Source: Nocardia nova NBRC 15556
Lineage (GTDB): Bacteria > Actinomycetota > Actinomycetes > Mycobacteriales > Mycobacteriaceae
NCBI RefSeq assembly: GCF_001613005.1
Contig: NZ_BDBN01000007.1
Coordinates: 154,753 to 218,752 of the forward strand
Length of the DNA: 64,000 nt
Direction: 5' to 3'
This document shows, one piece after another, positions 16,323-26,876 of this stretch; position 1 is the first letter of the stretch; each line of letters opens with the position of its first letter. Made by a program: the position numbers and the translations under genes. The notes under the pieces were generated by a model. It saw only the letters and a program-made list of their open reading frames with translations, was not told the DNA's origin and did not search any database.

Positions 16323-17045
16323 ATGAAGATCACCAACCTGGTCGCGACCACCTGCCTCACCGCGCTCACCGTCAGCCTGACCACCGCGGTCGCCTGCGCC
16401 GACCCCGCACCCGCGAACCCGGCGACTCCCCCGAATTCGAGTATCCGCACCACCGTCCTTCCCGGTATCCACTACACCTCGAGCATCGTCGACGGATCGG
16501 TGCGGATCAGCACCGACGGCGGGTCACTCACCGTGCGCGGCAACCAGTTCCAGGTCCTGGACGCACAGGGCAACCTCGCCGCCGGGTTCCCGCTCACCTA
16601 CCGCAAGGACGACAAGGACTGGCCCATCGCGGCACGGATCGACGGCAACACCGCGACGCTGTCACCCAGTACCGACCCCGCGTCGGCCCGGCCCGCCCCT
16701 CCGGTGGAGCTTCCGCGTCCGGTCGCGTCCGAAGCACAGTTCCAGAACGCGATGGCCACGGCCGCAACCGAATTCGGTTTGGCGATCAGCGTCGGCACCT
16801 TGATCGGCACACTCATCGGCCTCCCGCTGGGCTGCATCGCGGGTGCACTGACCGTGGGAACCATCACCTTCCCCGTCTTCTTCGCCGGTGCGCTCGGCGG
16901 ATGCCTGGCCGGCGCCGCGGTCGGTGTCGCCTTGGGGTCCGCCGCCGGAATCATCCTGGTCGGCGTGCCCGTCGGCATTGCCGCCCTGATCGACTTCACC
17001 AACCAGGTCACCGCCCCCGACCCGGCGACCACACCCGCCTCATAA
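16323..17045 (+). CDS. Secreted protein of unknown function, paralog of 27096-27812
   Basis: A 240-residue precursor with a Sec signal peptide ([19 protein letters not shown], cleavage likely after the VACA segment near residue 26). The mature part has a soluble domain containing [28 protein letters not shown] and [11 protein letters not shown], then a C-terminal Gly/Ala-rich hydrophobic half with GCIAGAL and [10 protein letters not shown]. The same blocks in the same order occur in the protein at 27096-27812. The hydrophobic half might insert in a membrane, perhaps the outer mycolate layer. I do not recognise a function. A strong terminator follows at 17062-17099. Confidence 0.8.
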   Translation: MKITNLVATTCLTALTVSLTTAVACADPAPANPATPPNSSIRTTVLPGIHYTSSIVDGSVRISTDGGSLTVRGNQFQVLDAQGNLAAGFPLTYRKDDKDWPIAARIDGNTATLSPSTDPASARPAPPVELPRPVASEAQFQNAMATAATEFGLAISVGTLIGTLIGLPLGCIAGALTVGTITFPVFFAGALGGCLAGAAVGVALGSAAGIILVGVPVGIAALIDFTNQVTAPDPATTPAS

Positions 17046-17061
17046 CAGCAACAGACACAAC

Positions 17062-17099
17062 CCGATTGCCGTTGCGGCCGCGCTCGCAGCGGCAATCGG
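17062..17099 (+). terminator. Hairpin terminator after the secreted-protein gene
   Basis: CCGATTGCCG pairs perfectly with CGGCAATCGG, with an inner TGC/GCA pair and a GC-rich loop. It lies 17 bases after the stop and 50 bases before the next gene. It has little U tract, which is common in high-GC actinomycetes. Confidence 0.7.
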
Positions 17100-17148
17100 A
17101 TCATTCCTGCCCGCCCCGGCGGCGGGCCGATCGAGAGGTGACGGTCCG

Positions 17149-18975
17149 GTGGGCCACTACAAGAGCAACGTTCGTGATCTGGAGTTCAACCTGTTCGAGG
17201 TGTACGGCCTGGAGACCGTCCTCGATTCGAGGGCGTTCGCCGAACTGGACGGCGAGACCGCACGCACGATGCTGGCCGAGGCCGGCCGCCTGGCCGAAGG
17301 GCCGATGGCCGAGTCGTATGCCGAAACCGACCGCCACCCACCAATTTTCGACAGCGACTCGCACTCGGTACGGATTCCGGAGCCGTTCAAGCGGTCCGTT
17401 CGCGCATGGCAGGACGCGCAGTGGTGGCGGGTTGCCAAGAGCGAGGCGATCGGCGGCGTGCCCGCGCCGTCGATGCTCGGCTGGGCGATCAACGAACTGG
17501 TCCTCGGCGCCCAGCCCGCGGCCTACATGTACCTGAGCGGCCCGATGATGGCGGACGTCCTCGCCGGCATCGGCACCGAACAGCAGCGGCGATGGGCCGC
17601 GCAAGCGGTCGAGCGCAACTGGGGCGCGACGATGGTGCTGACCGAACCGGACGCCGGCTCCGACGTCGGAGCCGGCCGCACCACAGCGACCGAACAGCAG
17701 GACGGTTCCTGGCACCTCGAGGGCGTCAAGCGCTTCATCACCTCCGCCGACTCCGACGACCTGTTCGACAACATCATGCATCTGGTGCTGGCCCGCCCCG
17801 CCGGAGCCGGACCCGGCACCAAGGGGCTGAGCCTGTTCATCGTCCCCAAATTCCACTTCGACCACGACACCTGCGAGCCGGGCGAACGCAACGGTGTCTT
17901 CGTCACCAACGTCGAGCACAAAATGGGCCTGAAAGCCTCGGCCACGTGCGAGCTGACCTTCGGCGGGCACGGTATCCCCGCGGTCGGCTACCTGGTGGGC
18001 GGCGTCCACAACGGAATCGCCCAGATGTTCGAGGTCATCGAAGAAGCTCGGATGATGGTCGGCACCAAGGCCATCGCGACACTGTCCACCGGATACCTCA
18101 ACGCACTCGACTACGCGAAAACCCGCGTGCAGGGCAGCGATCCGGCTCGGGCCGCCGACAAGGCGGCACCGAAGGTGACCATCATCCATCACCCCGATGT
18201 GCGCCGTTCGCTGATGATGCAGAAGGCCTACGCCGAGGGATTGCGATCGATCTACCTCTACACCGCCGGTCACCAGGATCCGGTGGTCGCCCGGCACATT
18301 TCCGGTGCCGACGACGATCTCGCCGCGCGGGTCAACGATCTGCTTCTGCCGATCGTCAAAGGTGTCGGCTCCGAACGCGCCTACCAGTACCTCACCGAAT
18401 CCCTGCAAACCTTCGGCGGTTCCGGGTACCTCCAGGACTATCCCATCGAGCAGTACATCCGTGATGCCAAGATCGACTCCGTCTACGAAGGCACCACGGC
18501 GATCCAAGCTCAGGACTTCTTCTTCCGGAAAATCGCCCGCGACAACGGTATTGCGCTCGCGCACGTACTGGGGCAGGTCCGCGCCACCGCCGAGTCCGAT
18601 GCCGACCGTGGCCGGTTGAAGAACGAGAAGGTTCTGCTCTCGCACGCCCTCGAGGACGTACAGGAGATCATCGGCAGGCTCACCACCCATCTGCTGGAAG
18701 CTGCCGTGGAGCCTCGCGAGGTGTACAAAATCGGCCTGAACGCCGTCCGGCTCCTTCTCGCCGTCGGCGATCTACTGGTGGCCTGGCGCCTCATCGTCGG
18801 CGCCGAAACAGCTCTCACCGCAATCGAAGCCGGGCAGAACACCGCGTTCTACGCCGGCAAGGTCGCAGTGGCCTCGTTTTTCGCCAACTCCGCGCTCCCC
18901 CATCTCACCGCCGAACTCGCGGTGGTCTCCGCGACGGACGCGACCGTGATGGACCTCGAGGAGGCCGGCTTCTGA
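17149..18975 (+). CDS. fadE5: FadE5-like acyl-CoA dehydrogenase
   Basis: A 608-residue acyl-CoA dehydrogenase of the long type. [20 protein letters not shown] at the N-terminus, [12 protein letters not shown] (FAD and substrate binding), [10 protein letters not shown], and [23 protein letters not shown] with the nearby YEGTT fit mycobacterial FadE5, which oxidises a broad range of acyl-CoAs. GTG 17149 is chosen because the conserved N-terminus begins there. The gene is flanked by hairpins on both sides and appears to be transcribed alone. Confidence 0.9.
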   Translation: MGHYKSNVRDLEFNLFEVYGLETVLDSRAFAELDGETARTMLAEAGRLAEGPMAESYAETDRHPPIFDSDSHSVRIPEPFKRSVRAWQDAQWWRVAKSEAIGGVPAPSMLGWAINELVLGAQPAAYMYLSGPMMADVLAGIGTEQQRRWAAQAVERNWGATMVLTEPDAGSDVGAGRTTATEQQDGSWHLEGVKRFITSADSDDLFDNIMHLVLARPAGAGPGTKGLSLFIVPKFHFDHDTCEPGERNGVFVTNVEHKMGLKASATCELTFGGHGIPAVGYLVGGVHNGIAQMFEVIEEARMMVGTKAIATLSTGYLNALDYAKTRVQGSDPARAADKAAPKVTIIHHPDVRRSLMMQKAYAEGLRSIYLYTAGHQDPVVARHISGADDDLAARVNDLLLPIVKGVGSERAYQYLTESLQTFGGSGYLQDYPIEQYIRDAKIDSVYEGTTAIQAQDFFFRKIARDNGIALAHVLGQVRATAESDADRGRLKNEKVLLSHALEDVQEIIGRLTTHLLEAAVEPREVYKIGLNAVRLLLAVGDLLVAWRLIVGAETALTAIEAGQNTAFYAGKVAVASFFANSALPHLTAELAVVSATDATVMDLEEAGF

Positions 18976-18991
18976 CCGGCGGCGGGCGGAC

Positions 18992-19034
18992 GCCGGCAGG
19001 GGTGTCAGGGATATTCTGACTGGTACCTGCCGGC
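18992..19034 (+). terminator. Nested hairpin after the fadE5-like gene
   Basis: GCCGGCAGG pairs with CCTGCCGGC, enclosing an inner GTCAG/CTGAC stem. It lies 17 bases after the fadE5-like stop and 20 bases before the PknK-like start, so it could be a terminator or part of the leader of the next gene. Confidence 0.45.
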
Positions 19035-19053
19035 AGAAGTTGACGAGTAGTCG

Positions 19054-20433
19054 ATGGTCGAGAGCGATCGGTTCAAGACACAGCGTGATGGTGGTGTCGA
19101 CGTCGTCACGGAGTTGGGCTCTGCGGGTTTCACGGACGCCGAAGAGATCGGACGCGGCGCTTTCGGGCAGGTGTTCCGCTGCACCCAACCGGCGGTGGAT
19201 CGCACGGTGGCGGTGAAAGTGCTGAGCGGCGAACTCGACGAGAATCGGGCGCGCTTCTTTCGCGAGCAGCGAGCGATGGGGCGGCTGACCGGGCATCCGA
19301 ACATCGTCGACATGCTCGAAGTCGGCGTGACGGCGACCGGCCGCCCGTACCTGGTGATGCCCTATCACGCTCGCGGATCTCTCGACTCCCGCATCCGCCA
19401 TGATGGTCCGCTGCCGCTGTCCGATGCGCTGCGGCTCGGGGTGAAGATCGCGGGCGCACTGGAAACCGCGCATCGCGCCGACATCGTGCACCGCGATGTC
19501 GAGCCGGGAAACATTCTGATCACCGACTACGGCGAGCCGGCGTTGACCGGCTTCGGTATCGCCCACATCGCCGGTGGCTTCGAGACCTCCACCGGCACGA
19601 TCAGCGGATCCCCCGCCTTCACCGCACCGGAAGTACTGAGTGGGGCCGCGCCCGGCCGGGCATCGGATGTGTATGGGCTGGCAGCCACGCTCTTCTGTGC
19701 CTTGACCGGGCACGCCGCGTTCGAACGCCGCAGCGGTGAACAAGTCGTCGCGCAGCTCCAGCGCATCACCGGGCAGCCGGTTCCGGACCTGCGCGAGCAC
19801 GGAATTCCCGACGATGTCAGCTCGATCATCGAAGCGGCGATGTCGCACGAACCGTCCGATCGCCCCACCGCGGAGCTACTGGGCGACCAACTGCGCCGGG
19901 TGGAACGAAGCCATGGATTCGCAGTCGCCGACATGCCGCCGCGGAGCGAAACGGGTACCGAGAAGCCGTCCGGGACCCGACCGCCGGATGTCGCGGAAAA
20001 CGGTACCGGCAGCCTCCCGCTCGAATTGACCAGCTTCATCGATCGGCGCTCCGAGGTGACCACGCTCGAGAACCTGCTGACCGGGTCACGGTTGGTCACC
20101 CTGACCGGAACCGGCGGAGTGGGCAAATCCCGGCTCGCACTGCGGATCGCACACCAGCTCAGGCCGGATTTCAGCGACGGGGTGTGGCTGGCCGAGCTGG
20201 CCGGCCTGCGCGACGCCACCGCGGTTGTCGATGTCGTCGCCGCCACCCTCGGTCTGCGGAACTGGGGCCCGGAGCCCACGCTGGATGTCCTCGTCCGGTA
20301 CCTGTCCTCCCGCGATCTGCTGTTGCTGCTCGACAATTGCGAACACGTGATCGACGCGGTGACGACACTGACGGAATCGCTGTGCGCGCCTGCCCGCATA
20401 TCCGCATCCTGGCCACCAGCCGCGAGGCACTGA
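19054..20433 (+). pseudogene. PknK-like protein, N-terminal part: degenerate kinase plus start of ATPase domain, ended by a frameshift
   Basis: The 459-residue frame begins like a Ser/Thr kinase with GRGAFGQVF (P-loop) and VAVK (K55), then HRDVEPGNIL and APEVLSG. Two catalytic positions are changed: the Lys of HRDxKPxN is Glu (E150), and the DFG Asp is Gly (GFG, residues 166-168). From about residue 320 an ATPase domain starts, with the Walker A TGTGGVGKSRL and Walker B LLLLLDNCEHV. The frame ends abruptly in a non-conserved tail after ESLCAPARISA; the expected continuation (RACPHIRILATSREAL) lies in another frame at about 20385. Full-length PknK-type proteins have kinase, ATPase and LuxR domains in one chain. 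Confidence 0.8.
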
Positions 20434-22286
20434 GTGCCGCGGGCGAATCGGTGTTCGCGGTGCCACCGCTGCAGGTTTCGGCTCCGGCGGGCAGGACGGC
20501 TCGCCGCACAGCGCGCGAGGACGCCGTCACGCTGTTCGCCGCACGAGGGGCAACGGCCGTCCCCGGATTCGATGTCACCGACCGCAACACCGACACCGTT
20601 GCCCGGATATGCGCCCGGTTGGACGGATTGCCACTGGCGATCGAACTCGCCGCGGCTCGGCTCCGGACCATGTCCCCCGAACAGATCCTGTCCCGACTCG
20701 ACGATCGCTACGCGCTGCTCACCCGCGGGAGTCGAAGCGCCCCGAAACGCCAGCAGACCCTGCAGTACTGCATCGGCTGGAGCTACGACCTGTGCACCGG
20801 GTCCGAGCAACGCCTGTGGAACCAGCTGTCGATATTCGCGGGCGGGTTCGAACTCGATGCCGCCGAACAGGTCTGCGGCCCCGGCCTCAGCGACGCCGAA
20901 CTACTCGACGCCGTGGCCGCGCTGGTGGACAAGTCGATTCTGATCCGCGAAGACACCGACGGAACCGTTCGCTTCCGCATGCTCGAAACCATCCAGGAGT
21001 ACGGCAGAAGCAGGGCACGAGACGACGGTGAAGACGCCGAACTCGACCGCCGCCAACGGGATTGGTGCGAGCAACTGGTACTGGCAGCGGAAGGAGATTG
21101 GGTGGGCCCACGGCAGCTGCAGTGGGTCGCGCGACTGGAACGGGAACTGCCGAATCTGCGGAAGGCATTGACGTTCAGCGTGTCCGAGGGGGCCGAGAGC
21201 GCATTGCGGATGACCGCTGCTCTCTACCCCTTCTGGACGATAAGAGGGCGACTCACCGAGGGGCGCCGGTGGCTCGAGCACGCGTTGATCCATACCCCCC
21301 ACATACAGACCGTCGACCGAGCCAGAGTGCTCTACCAAGCCGTCGAGACAGCCGCGATCCAAACCGACTTGCCGGCCGTCCACGACACAATCGCGCAACT
21401 CGAAAGTCTGGCCGGACACATCACCGACCCTCTCGTCACCGCCCTGCTCGCCCACGCCCGAGGATACGAGTGCCTGGCGAGCGGGGACCTGCCTCGTGCG
21501 AGCGCCCTACTGACCGATGCCGTCGAAATCTACGCCGACACCGGCGAATCGGGGCTACAACTCGACGCCCAGATCTCGCTCGGATGGTCGTACACACTGC
21601 AGAACGACACCGATCGCGCCCTCCCCTATTTCCGCAAAGCTCTCACCGCCGCCGAGTCGGCCGACGAGACCATGCGTCGAGCATGGGCACTGTGGGCCGC
21701 GGGATTCACATTGTGGCGACGGAACGAAACCGACGGCGCCACAAGCTATTTGCACGAGGGCATTCGCGCCGCGAGACTACTGGAGGACCCCCTCACCGCC
21801 GCGGCTTGCTCGGAAATCCTGGCCTGGCTGGCCGCCGACGCCCGCCATTACCGGCGCGCGGCGGTATTGATGGGTGCCGCCGACGCATTGAGCAGCGTCG
21901 CGGGCAGCTCCGCCTTCATGTTTCACGATCTGCTCGCCTACCGTGAAAACTCCGAACGGAGCAGCCGCACGGCGCTGGGATCACGAACCTTCGACACCGC
22001 CCGTCGAGAAGGCGCAGCGATGGACTTCGACACGGCGGTGTCCTTCGCCCTCGGCGAGGGATCCGAAACCGCCGGGGCGACAGCACATTCGGGCCGGCAA
22101 CTGACCAAGCGAGAACGCCAAGTCGCCGACCTCGCCGCCCAGGGATGGACCAACAAGGCGATCGCCGCCGAGCTGGTTATTTCGCAACGCACCGCGGAAG
22201 GCCATGTCGAACATATCCTGACCAAACTGGGATTCACCTCGCGCGCCCAGATCGCCGCATGGGTCGCCGGGCAACCGCGGGTGTGA
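20385..22286 (+). pseudogene. PknK-like protein, C-terminal part: ATPase, TPR-like region and LuxR helix-turn-helix
   Basis: This frame is open from 20184, but family similarity begins only at about 20385 with RACPHIRILATSREAL. It continues through GLPLAIELAAARL and RMLETIQEYG (NB-ARC-like ATPase of LuxR regulators), a long helical repeat region (about residues 180-540 of this part), and a C-terminal LuxR domain, LTKRERQVADLAAQGWTNKAIAAEL in short blocks. It is the missing half of the preceding frame. A single missing base near 20380-20388 (for example CTGCTG reduced to CTGTG) would restore one reading frame of about 1077 codons. No good start codon or ribosome site exists for separate translation, so I treat it as a broken gene or a sequence error. 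Confidence 0.78.
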
Positions 22287-22318
22287 ACAGACCACGTCAG
22301 CCGCTGCCCGTCGGCGGC

Positions 22319-23554
22319 TCACGGGTGATTCGTGTCCTCGTGGGGGTCGGGAGTCAGGCGAGCGCCCAGTTCGGGGAAGGTGCGTATCGCCTGCAACGCG
22401 GCCGCCAGCTCGGCGACGGTCGCCGGGTCGTCGAGTTCGCCGTCCAGACGCTCCTCGAGCCGGCGCATCCGATAGCGGACGGTGTTCTCGTGGCAGTACA
22501 GCACGCGCCCGGCCTCGGCGGCGGAGGAGCGAGCGTTCAGCCACGCCTCCGCCGTCGTGAGCAAGGTACTGCGATCGTCGTCGGCCATCGTGAGCACGCG
22601 ACCCAGGACCCGCCTGACGAAACGGCGAGTCGTGTCGAGGTTGCCCATCACGAGTTCGGCCATGGGGGTGTCGGGTAGCTGCCGTACGCCGGTGGCATCG
22701 GGTTCGAACGTTTCCACCGCGATTTTCGCGAATCGCAGTGCGCGCGGTGTCCGGTCGAGCCGGCTGTACGGCGGACTCATCCCGACGCGAGCGGACGCGA
22801 ATTTGGCTATCAGCGAACGAATTTCGTCGGTGCGGCGCCGGCCGCAGGACAGGATGACGATCTCGTGTTCCGGCCCCGCCCGCCACGCGGAGGCCACATC
22901 GAGTGCGCGCAGTCGCTCCTCGAGTCCGGGCAGCGCGGGCCGGCCGAGCTCGGGTGTCTCGGCGACGACGACGAGAAACGAACCGTCATAAGGCATATCG
23001 AGCAACTTCGCGATTTCCCAGGCGGTGTGGTTCTCGTCGGAAGGACCGTTCAGCAGAGCCGCCACCAGCGCCGAACGCCGCCGATCCGCGAGAATCATGG
23101 CCTCACCGACCGCGGCGCGGTAGGACTCGGTGAGCGCGGTCGAATAGTCGTCGGCCATGGCCCAGATGTCGGTGGCGACGTTGAGCAAGGCATCGAGCGA
23201 ACACTGCCCCGAGGCACGGGCGGAATCGAGCAGTCGCTGCCAGAGAAACGCGGATCCGAGCCGGAAAGCGCGCAATACCTCGGGCAGTGGCGCCCCTTGT
23301 CCGGCACGCTCGCGGCCGGTCGAACGCGGTGCCCGAAGCTCCAGCGTCCGGCCGTGCGCCAGCCGATGCAGCATGTACTCGAGGTTCGATCGGGTCGACC
23401 GGCGCAGTTCCGCGCGCGGCACCACGCCCGGCTCACGGTAGATCTCGATCTCCTCGACGATGCGGTCGACCAGGTCGTCGGTCAGCTCGTCGAGCCGCCC
23501 GGTCAGGCCGTTCGCTATCGGCACGATCAAGGAATCGGGAACGCTGCGGGGCAC
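22319..23554 (-). CDS. PucR/CdaR-type transcriptional regulator
   Basis: The 411-residue protein starts at GTG 23554. Its C-terminal 60 residues hold the PucR-type helix-turn-helix (TAEAWLNARSSAAEAGRVL, then CHENTVRYRMRRLEE). The central region with a GGDEF-like fold (SFLVVVAETPELG) and the N-terminal helical sensor are usual for this family. It is divergent from the acyl-CoA ligase gene at 23672, with about 115 bases between the starts, so it probably controls that gene. The stop lies in a small AGCCGC/GCGGCT hairpin. Confidence 0.85.
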   Translation of the reverse strand: MPRSVPDSLIVPIANGLTGRLDELTDDLVDRIVEEIEIYREPGVVPRAELRRSTRSNLEYMLHRLAHGRTLELRAPRSTGRERAGQGAPLPEVLRAFRLGSAFLWQRLLDSARASGQCSLDALLNVATDIWAMADDYSTALTESYRAAVGEAMILADRRRSALVAALLNGPSDENHTAWEIAKLLDMPYDGSFLVVVAETPELGRPALPGLEERLRALDVASAWRAGPEHEIVILSCGRRRTDEIRSLIAKFASARVGMSPPYSRLDRTPRALRFAKIAVETFEPDATGVRQLPDTPMAELVMGNLDTTRRFVRRVLGRVLTMADDDRSTLLTTAEAWLNARSSAAEAGRVLYCHENTVRYRMRRLEERLDGELDDPATVAELAAALQAIRTFPELGARLTPDPHEDTNHP

Positions 23555-23671
23555 GATGCGAGGCTACGGCCATGCGGGGCCGGCGAGAATATCGCGGGGC
23601 ACAGATTTCCCGGCCGTCCACTGTCGCCCGCCATATGGGCCCGGGGCTGTCTGGTGCAGACGATTGTCGAC

Positions 23672-25159
23672 GTGACCAATCTCGCCATCAACCTGAAGGA
23701 CGCCGCCGGTCAGTTTCCGGACCGTGCCGCGGTCCGCCTCGACGATCAGCTCCTGACCTACGCCGCGTTCGACGATCTGAGCGCTCGCGTGGCCGGGCGG
23801 CTGCGTGACCTGGGCGCGCAGCCCGGTGACCGAGTCGCGATGATGCTGCCCAATGTCACTGCCTTCCCGGTCGTCTACTACGGCATTCTGCGGGCCGGCC
23901 TGATCGCGGTGCCGATGAATCCCCTCCTGAAGGAACGCGAAGTCCGGCATCACCTCGCCGACTCGGGCGCCCGGATCCTCTTCGCGTGGCATACCGCCGT
24001 CCCGGAGGCCACCGCCGGAGCGGCGCAGACGGAGGTGCGCGTTCTCACCGTCGCCGACGACGCTGCGACCGAGTTCGCATCGTGGCCGGACTCGCCGGAA
24101 GTAACGGTCCGCGACGACGAGGACACCGCGGTGCTGCTCTACACCTCGGGCACGACCGGCACCCCCAAAGGCGCGCAACTGACCCACGCCAACCTCCGGG
24201 CCAATGCCGCCGTCGCCGCACGCACATTGCTCACCGCCACCCCGGACGACGTGATCATGGGCTGCCTGCCCCTGTTCCACGCATTCGGGCAGACGTGCTG
24301 CCTCAACGTCGCCGTGCTCAGCGGAGCCACCATCACCCTGGTCCCACGCTTCGACCCGGAGCTGGTGCTGAAGGCGATCGAACGCGACGGCGTCACGATC
24401 TTCGAAGGCGTGCCGACGATGTACGTCGCCATGCTCGGCGCGGGCCCCGGCATCGCCGACACCGCGACGTTGCGGCTGTGCCTGTCCGGTGGCGCCGCGC
24501 TCCCGGTCGAGGTGCTGCGGGGATTCGAAGAGCGATTCGGCGTTCCCGTCCTCGAAGGGTACGGACTGTCGGAGACCTCGCCGGTCGCCTCGTTCAATCG
24601 TGTCGGCGCCGCGCGGCCCGGGTCGATCGGCACCCCGATCGAGGGCGTGCAGATGCGGGTCGTCGATGCCGACGGCAACGACGTCGCGCCCGGTGAGGCC
24701 GGCGAAATCGCCATCCGCGGCCACAATGTCATGAGCGGCTACTGGGATCGGCCCACGGCTACCGCCGAGGCGATCAGGGACGGCTGGTTCCACACCGGCG
24801 ATATGGCGAAACAGGACGCGGACGGCTACTTCTACATCCTCGACCGCAAGAAGGACCTGATCATCCGGGGCGGTTTCAACGTCTACCCGCGCGAGATCGA
24901 AGAGGTCCTCTACGAACATCCGGCCGTCCTCGAGGCCGCGGTGCTCGGCGTGCCCCACGAGACCCACGGCGAGGAAGTAGCCGCCGTGGTCGCGCTCGTG
25001 CCGGGTGTCGAAGCGACCGCCGACGACGTGCGCGAGTACGTCAAGGCCCGCGTGGCGGCCTACAAGTATCCACGCCAGGTGTGGCTGGTCGATGCCCTGC
25101 CCAAGGGGCCGACAGGCAAGATCCTCAAACGCGAAATCGTTGTCCCGCAAGGATTGTGA
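23672..25159 (+). CDS. Long-chain fatty-acid-CoA ligase
   Basis: A 495-residue ANL-family ligase with LYTSGTTGTPKGAQLTH, GYGLSETSP, GWFHTGDMA, the hinge DRKKDLIIRGG and the C-terminal Lys in GPTGKILKRE. I prefer GTG 23672 (MTNLAINLKDAA) by similarity to actinobacterial homologs; GTG 23654 is an in-frame alternative and neither has a strong ribosome site. It stands alone and is divergent from a PucR-type regulator. It forms acyl-CoA from fatty acids with ATP. Confidence 0.88.
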   Translation: MTNLAINLKDAAGQFPDRAAVRLDDQLLTYAAFDDLSARVAGRLRDLGAQPGDRVAMMLPNVTAFPVVYYGILRAGLIAVPMNPLLKEREVRHHLADSGARILFAWHTAVPEATAGAAQTEVRVLTVADDAATEFASWPDSPEVTVRDDEDTAVLLYTSGTTGTPKGAQLTHANLRANAAVAARTLLTATPDDVIMGCLPLFHAFGQTCCLNVAVLSGATITLVPRFDPELVLKAIERDGVTIFEGVPTMYVAMLGAGPGIADTATLRLCLSGGAALPVEVLRGFEERFGVPVLEGYGLSETSPVASFNRVGAARPGSIGTPIEGVQMRVVDADGNDVAPGEAGEIAIRGHNVMSGYWDRPTATAEAIRDGWFHTGDMAKQDADGYFYILDRKKDLIIRGGFNVYPREIEEVLYEHPAVLEAAVLGVPHETHGEEVAAVVALVPGVEATADDVREYVKARVAAYKYPRQVWLVDALPKGPTGKILKREIVVPQGL

Positions 25160-25210
25160 GGACGAGCTCGCCGGCCCCGAGGCGAGGGAGACTCCCGGCT
25201 CGGTGTCGTC

Positions 25211-26338
25211 CTAGCTCAGGGTCTTCAGCGCGGCCGCATCGTAGGCCTTCAGTTCGTCGATCCGGCCGCCCAGCACCTTGGCAGCCCATTCCGGGTCCTG
25301 CAGCAGGGCCCGGCCGACGGCGACCAGGTCGAACTCGTCGCGTTCCAGGCGGTCGAGGAGGTTGTCGAGGCTGCCGAGTTCGGCGCCGCGGCCCGTGAAG
25401 GCGTGAAGGAAGTCGCCGTCGAGACCGACCGAGCCGACGGTGATGGTGGGTTTGCCGGTGAGCTTCTTGGTCCACCCGGCCAGGTTCAGGTCCGAACCCT
25501 CGAACTCCGGGAGCCAGTACCGGCGGGTGGAGGCATGGAAGGCATCGACACCAGCGGCGGCCAGCGGCGCCAGGATCGCGTCGAGCTCCTGCGGGGTCTC
25601 GGCGAGCCGCGCGTCGTAGGCCTCCTGCTTCCACTGCGAGAAGCGGAAGATCACCGGGAAGCCGGGCGACACGGCCGCGCGGACCGCGGCGATGATCTCG
25701 GTCGCGAACCTGGTGCGCGCCAAGGGATCCCCACCGTAGGCATCGGTACGGCGGTTCGTGCGCGCCCACAGGAACTGGTCGATCAGGTAGCCGTGGGCGC
25801 CGTGCAGTTCGACCCCGTCGAAACCGATGCGCTCGGCGGCCGCGGCAGCCTCGGCGAAGGCGGCGACGACGTCGTCGAGGTCGCGCTGGGTCATCGCCGC
25901 ACCGGTCCCCTCGGTACCGTCGACGCGGATGCCGGAGGGACCCATGGCCGGGGCCTCGGGGTAGGGCTGTTCGCCGTGGTTGCGGACCATGCCGATGTGC
26001 CACAGTTGCGGCACGATCGTGCCGCCCGCCGCGTGCACGTCCGCGGCGACCTTCGCCCAGCCCGCCAACTGCTCGGCACCGTGGAACCGCGGTACCCGAT
26101 CGCTCTGACCGGCCGACGCGTGGCCGACGTAGGTCCCCTCGGTAACGATCAGACCGACACCGGCGGCAGCCCGGCGCGCGTAGTAGGACCGCACGTCGTC
26201 GCCGGGAATGCCGCCCGGGGAGAACATGCGCGTCATCGGCGCCATCACGATGCGGTTGGGGATGGTCAGGCCGTTCAGGGACACGGGCCGGGACAGGATC
26301 TCCGCTGCGCGGGAGACGTCGGACGCGGTGACGGGCAC
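25211..26338 (-). CDS. Old Yellow Enzyme family NADH:flavin oxidoreductase
   Basis: The 375-residue protein has the OYE barrel start NRIVMAPMTR, VTEGTYVG, QLWHIGMV (HxGR-like FMN region), FDGVELHGAHGYLIDQF and late AVGRALLQDPEWA. Such enzymes reduce activated double bonds with FMN and NAD(P)H. I chose GTG 26338 because GAGGAG lies six bases upstream; a TTG nine codons earlier falls inside the probable operator at 26359-26381. It is divergent from a MarR regulator, a common arrangement for stress-induced ene-reductases. Confidence 0.9.
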   Translation of the reverse strand: MPVTASDVSRAAEILSRPVSLNGLTIPNRIVMAPMTRMFSPGGIPGDDVRSYYARRAAAGVGLIVTEGTYVGHASAGQSDRVPRFHGAEQLAGWAKVAADVHAAGGTIVPQLWHIGMVRNHGEQPYPEAPAMGPSGIRVDGTEGTGAAMTQRDLDDVVAAFAEAAAAAERIGFDGVELHGAHGYLIDQFLWARTNRRTDAYGGDPLARTRFATEIIAAVRAAVSPGFPVIFRFSQWKQEAYDARLAETPQELDAILAPLAAAGVDAFHASTRRYWLPEFEGSDLNLAGWTKKLTGKPTITVGSVGLDGDFLHAFTGRGAELGSLDNLLDRLERDEFDLVAVGRALLQDPEWAAKVLGGRIDELKAYDAAALKTLS

Positions 26339-26358
26339 AGGTTGCTCCTCGTAGAAAC

Positions 26359-26426
26359 TTGACAACTTTGATGGTTGATAACCTCAAGCAATTTCCACGG
26401 TAGGGGTGAATAGTTGAGATGGTCAA
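26359..26426. promoter_or_regulatory. Probable MarR operators between the OYE gene and marR
   Basis: TTGACAAC (26359-26366) and GTTGATAA (26374-26381) form a near-perfect dyad directly upstream of the OYE gene. A second, smaller dyad TTGA/TCAA lies at 26414-26426, just before marR. In addition AAACTTGAC and GTCAAGTTT near the two ends are perfectly inverted. Placement over both divergent promoters suggests binding of the adjacent MarR protein; this is inference. Confidence 0.5.
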
Positions 26427-26450
26427 GTTTCGGGACGTAGGATGAATTGC

Positions 26451-26876
26451 ATGGCAGAGGTTCAGCACATCGATACAGCCCAGCTCATGGAGCTGCTCTC
26501 GGTGTCGCTGGGCGTCTACTACAGCGACTTCACGGCCGCCGCGGCGAGTGAGAACCTCACGGCGAGCCAGGGCAAGACCTTGACGGTGCTGCGCCGGGGT
26601 CCCGCCGCGATGCGCACCCTGGCCGAGATACTGGCGTGTGACGCGTCCAACGTCACCGGGATCATCGACCGGCTGGAGAAGCGGGGTCTCGTGCGGCGGG
26701 AGGCCAGCGCATCGGACCGTCGCGTGACGAATCTGGTCATCACCTCCGAGGGCGAGCGTGCCGTCGACGCGATCCGCGCGACGATGCACCGGACCCGGGA
26801 AGGCCTGAGCAGGCTCAGCGACGAGGACCGAGCCCACCTGTACACGCTCCTGGAACGGGCTTTCGTCCAGCCCTGA
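26451..26876 (+). CDS. MarR-family transcriptional regulator
   Basis: A 141-residue winged-helix protein with LTASQGKTLTVLRRG, the recognition-helix stretch LACDASNVTGIIDRLEKRG and the wing RREASASDRRVTNL, as in MarR proteins. ATG 26451 is preferred because AGGA lies nine bases upstream; ATG 26442 is three codons earlier. Being divergent from the OYE gene, it probably represses it and itself. Confidence 0.87.
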   Translation: MAEVQHIDTAQLMELLSVSLGVYYSDFTAAAASENLTASQGKTLTVLRRGPAAMRTLAEILACDASNVTGIIDRLEKRGLVRREASASDRRVTNLVITSEGERAVDAIRATMHRTREGLSRLSDEDRAHLYTLLERAFVQP

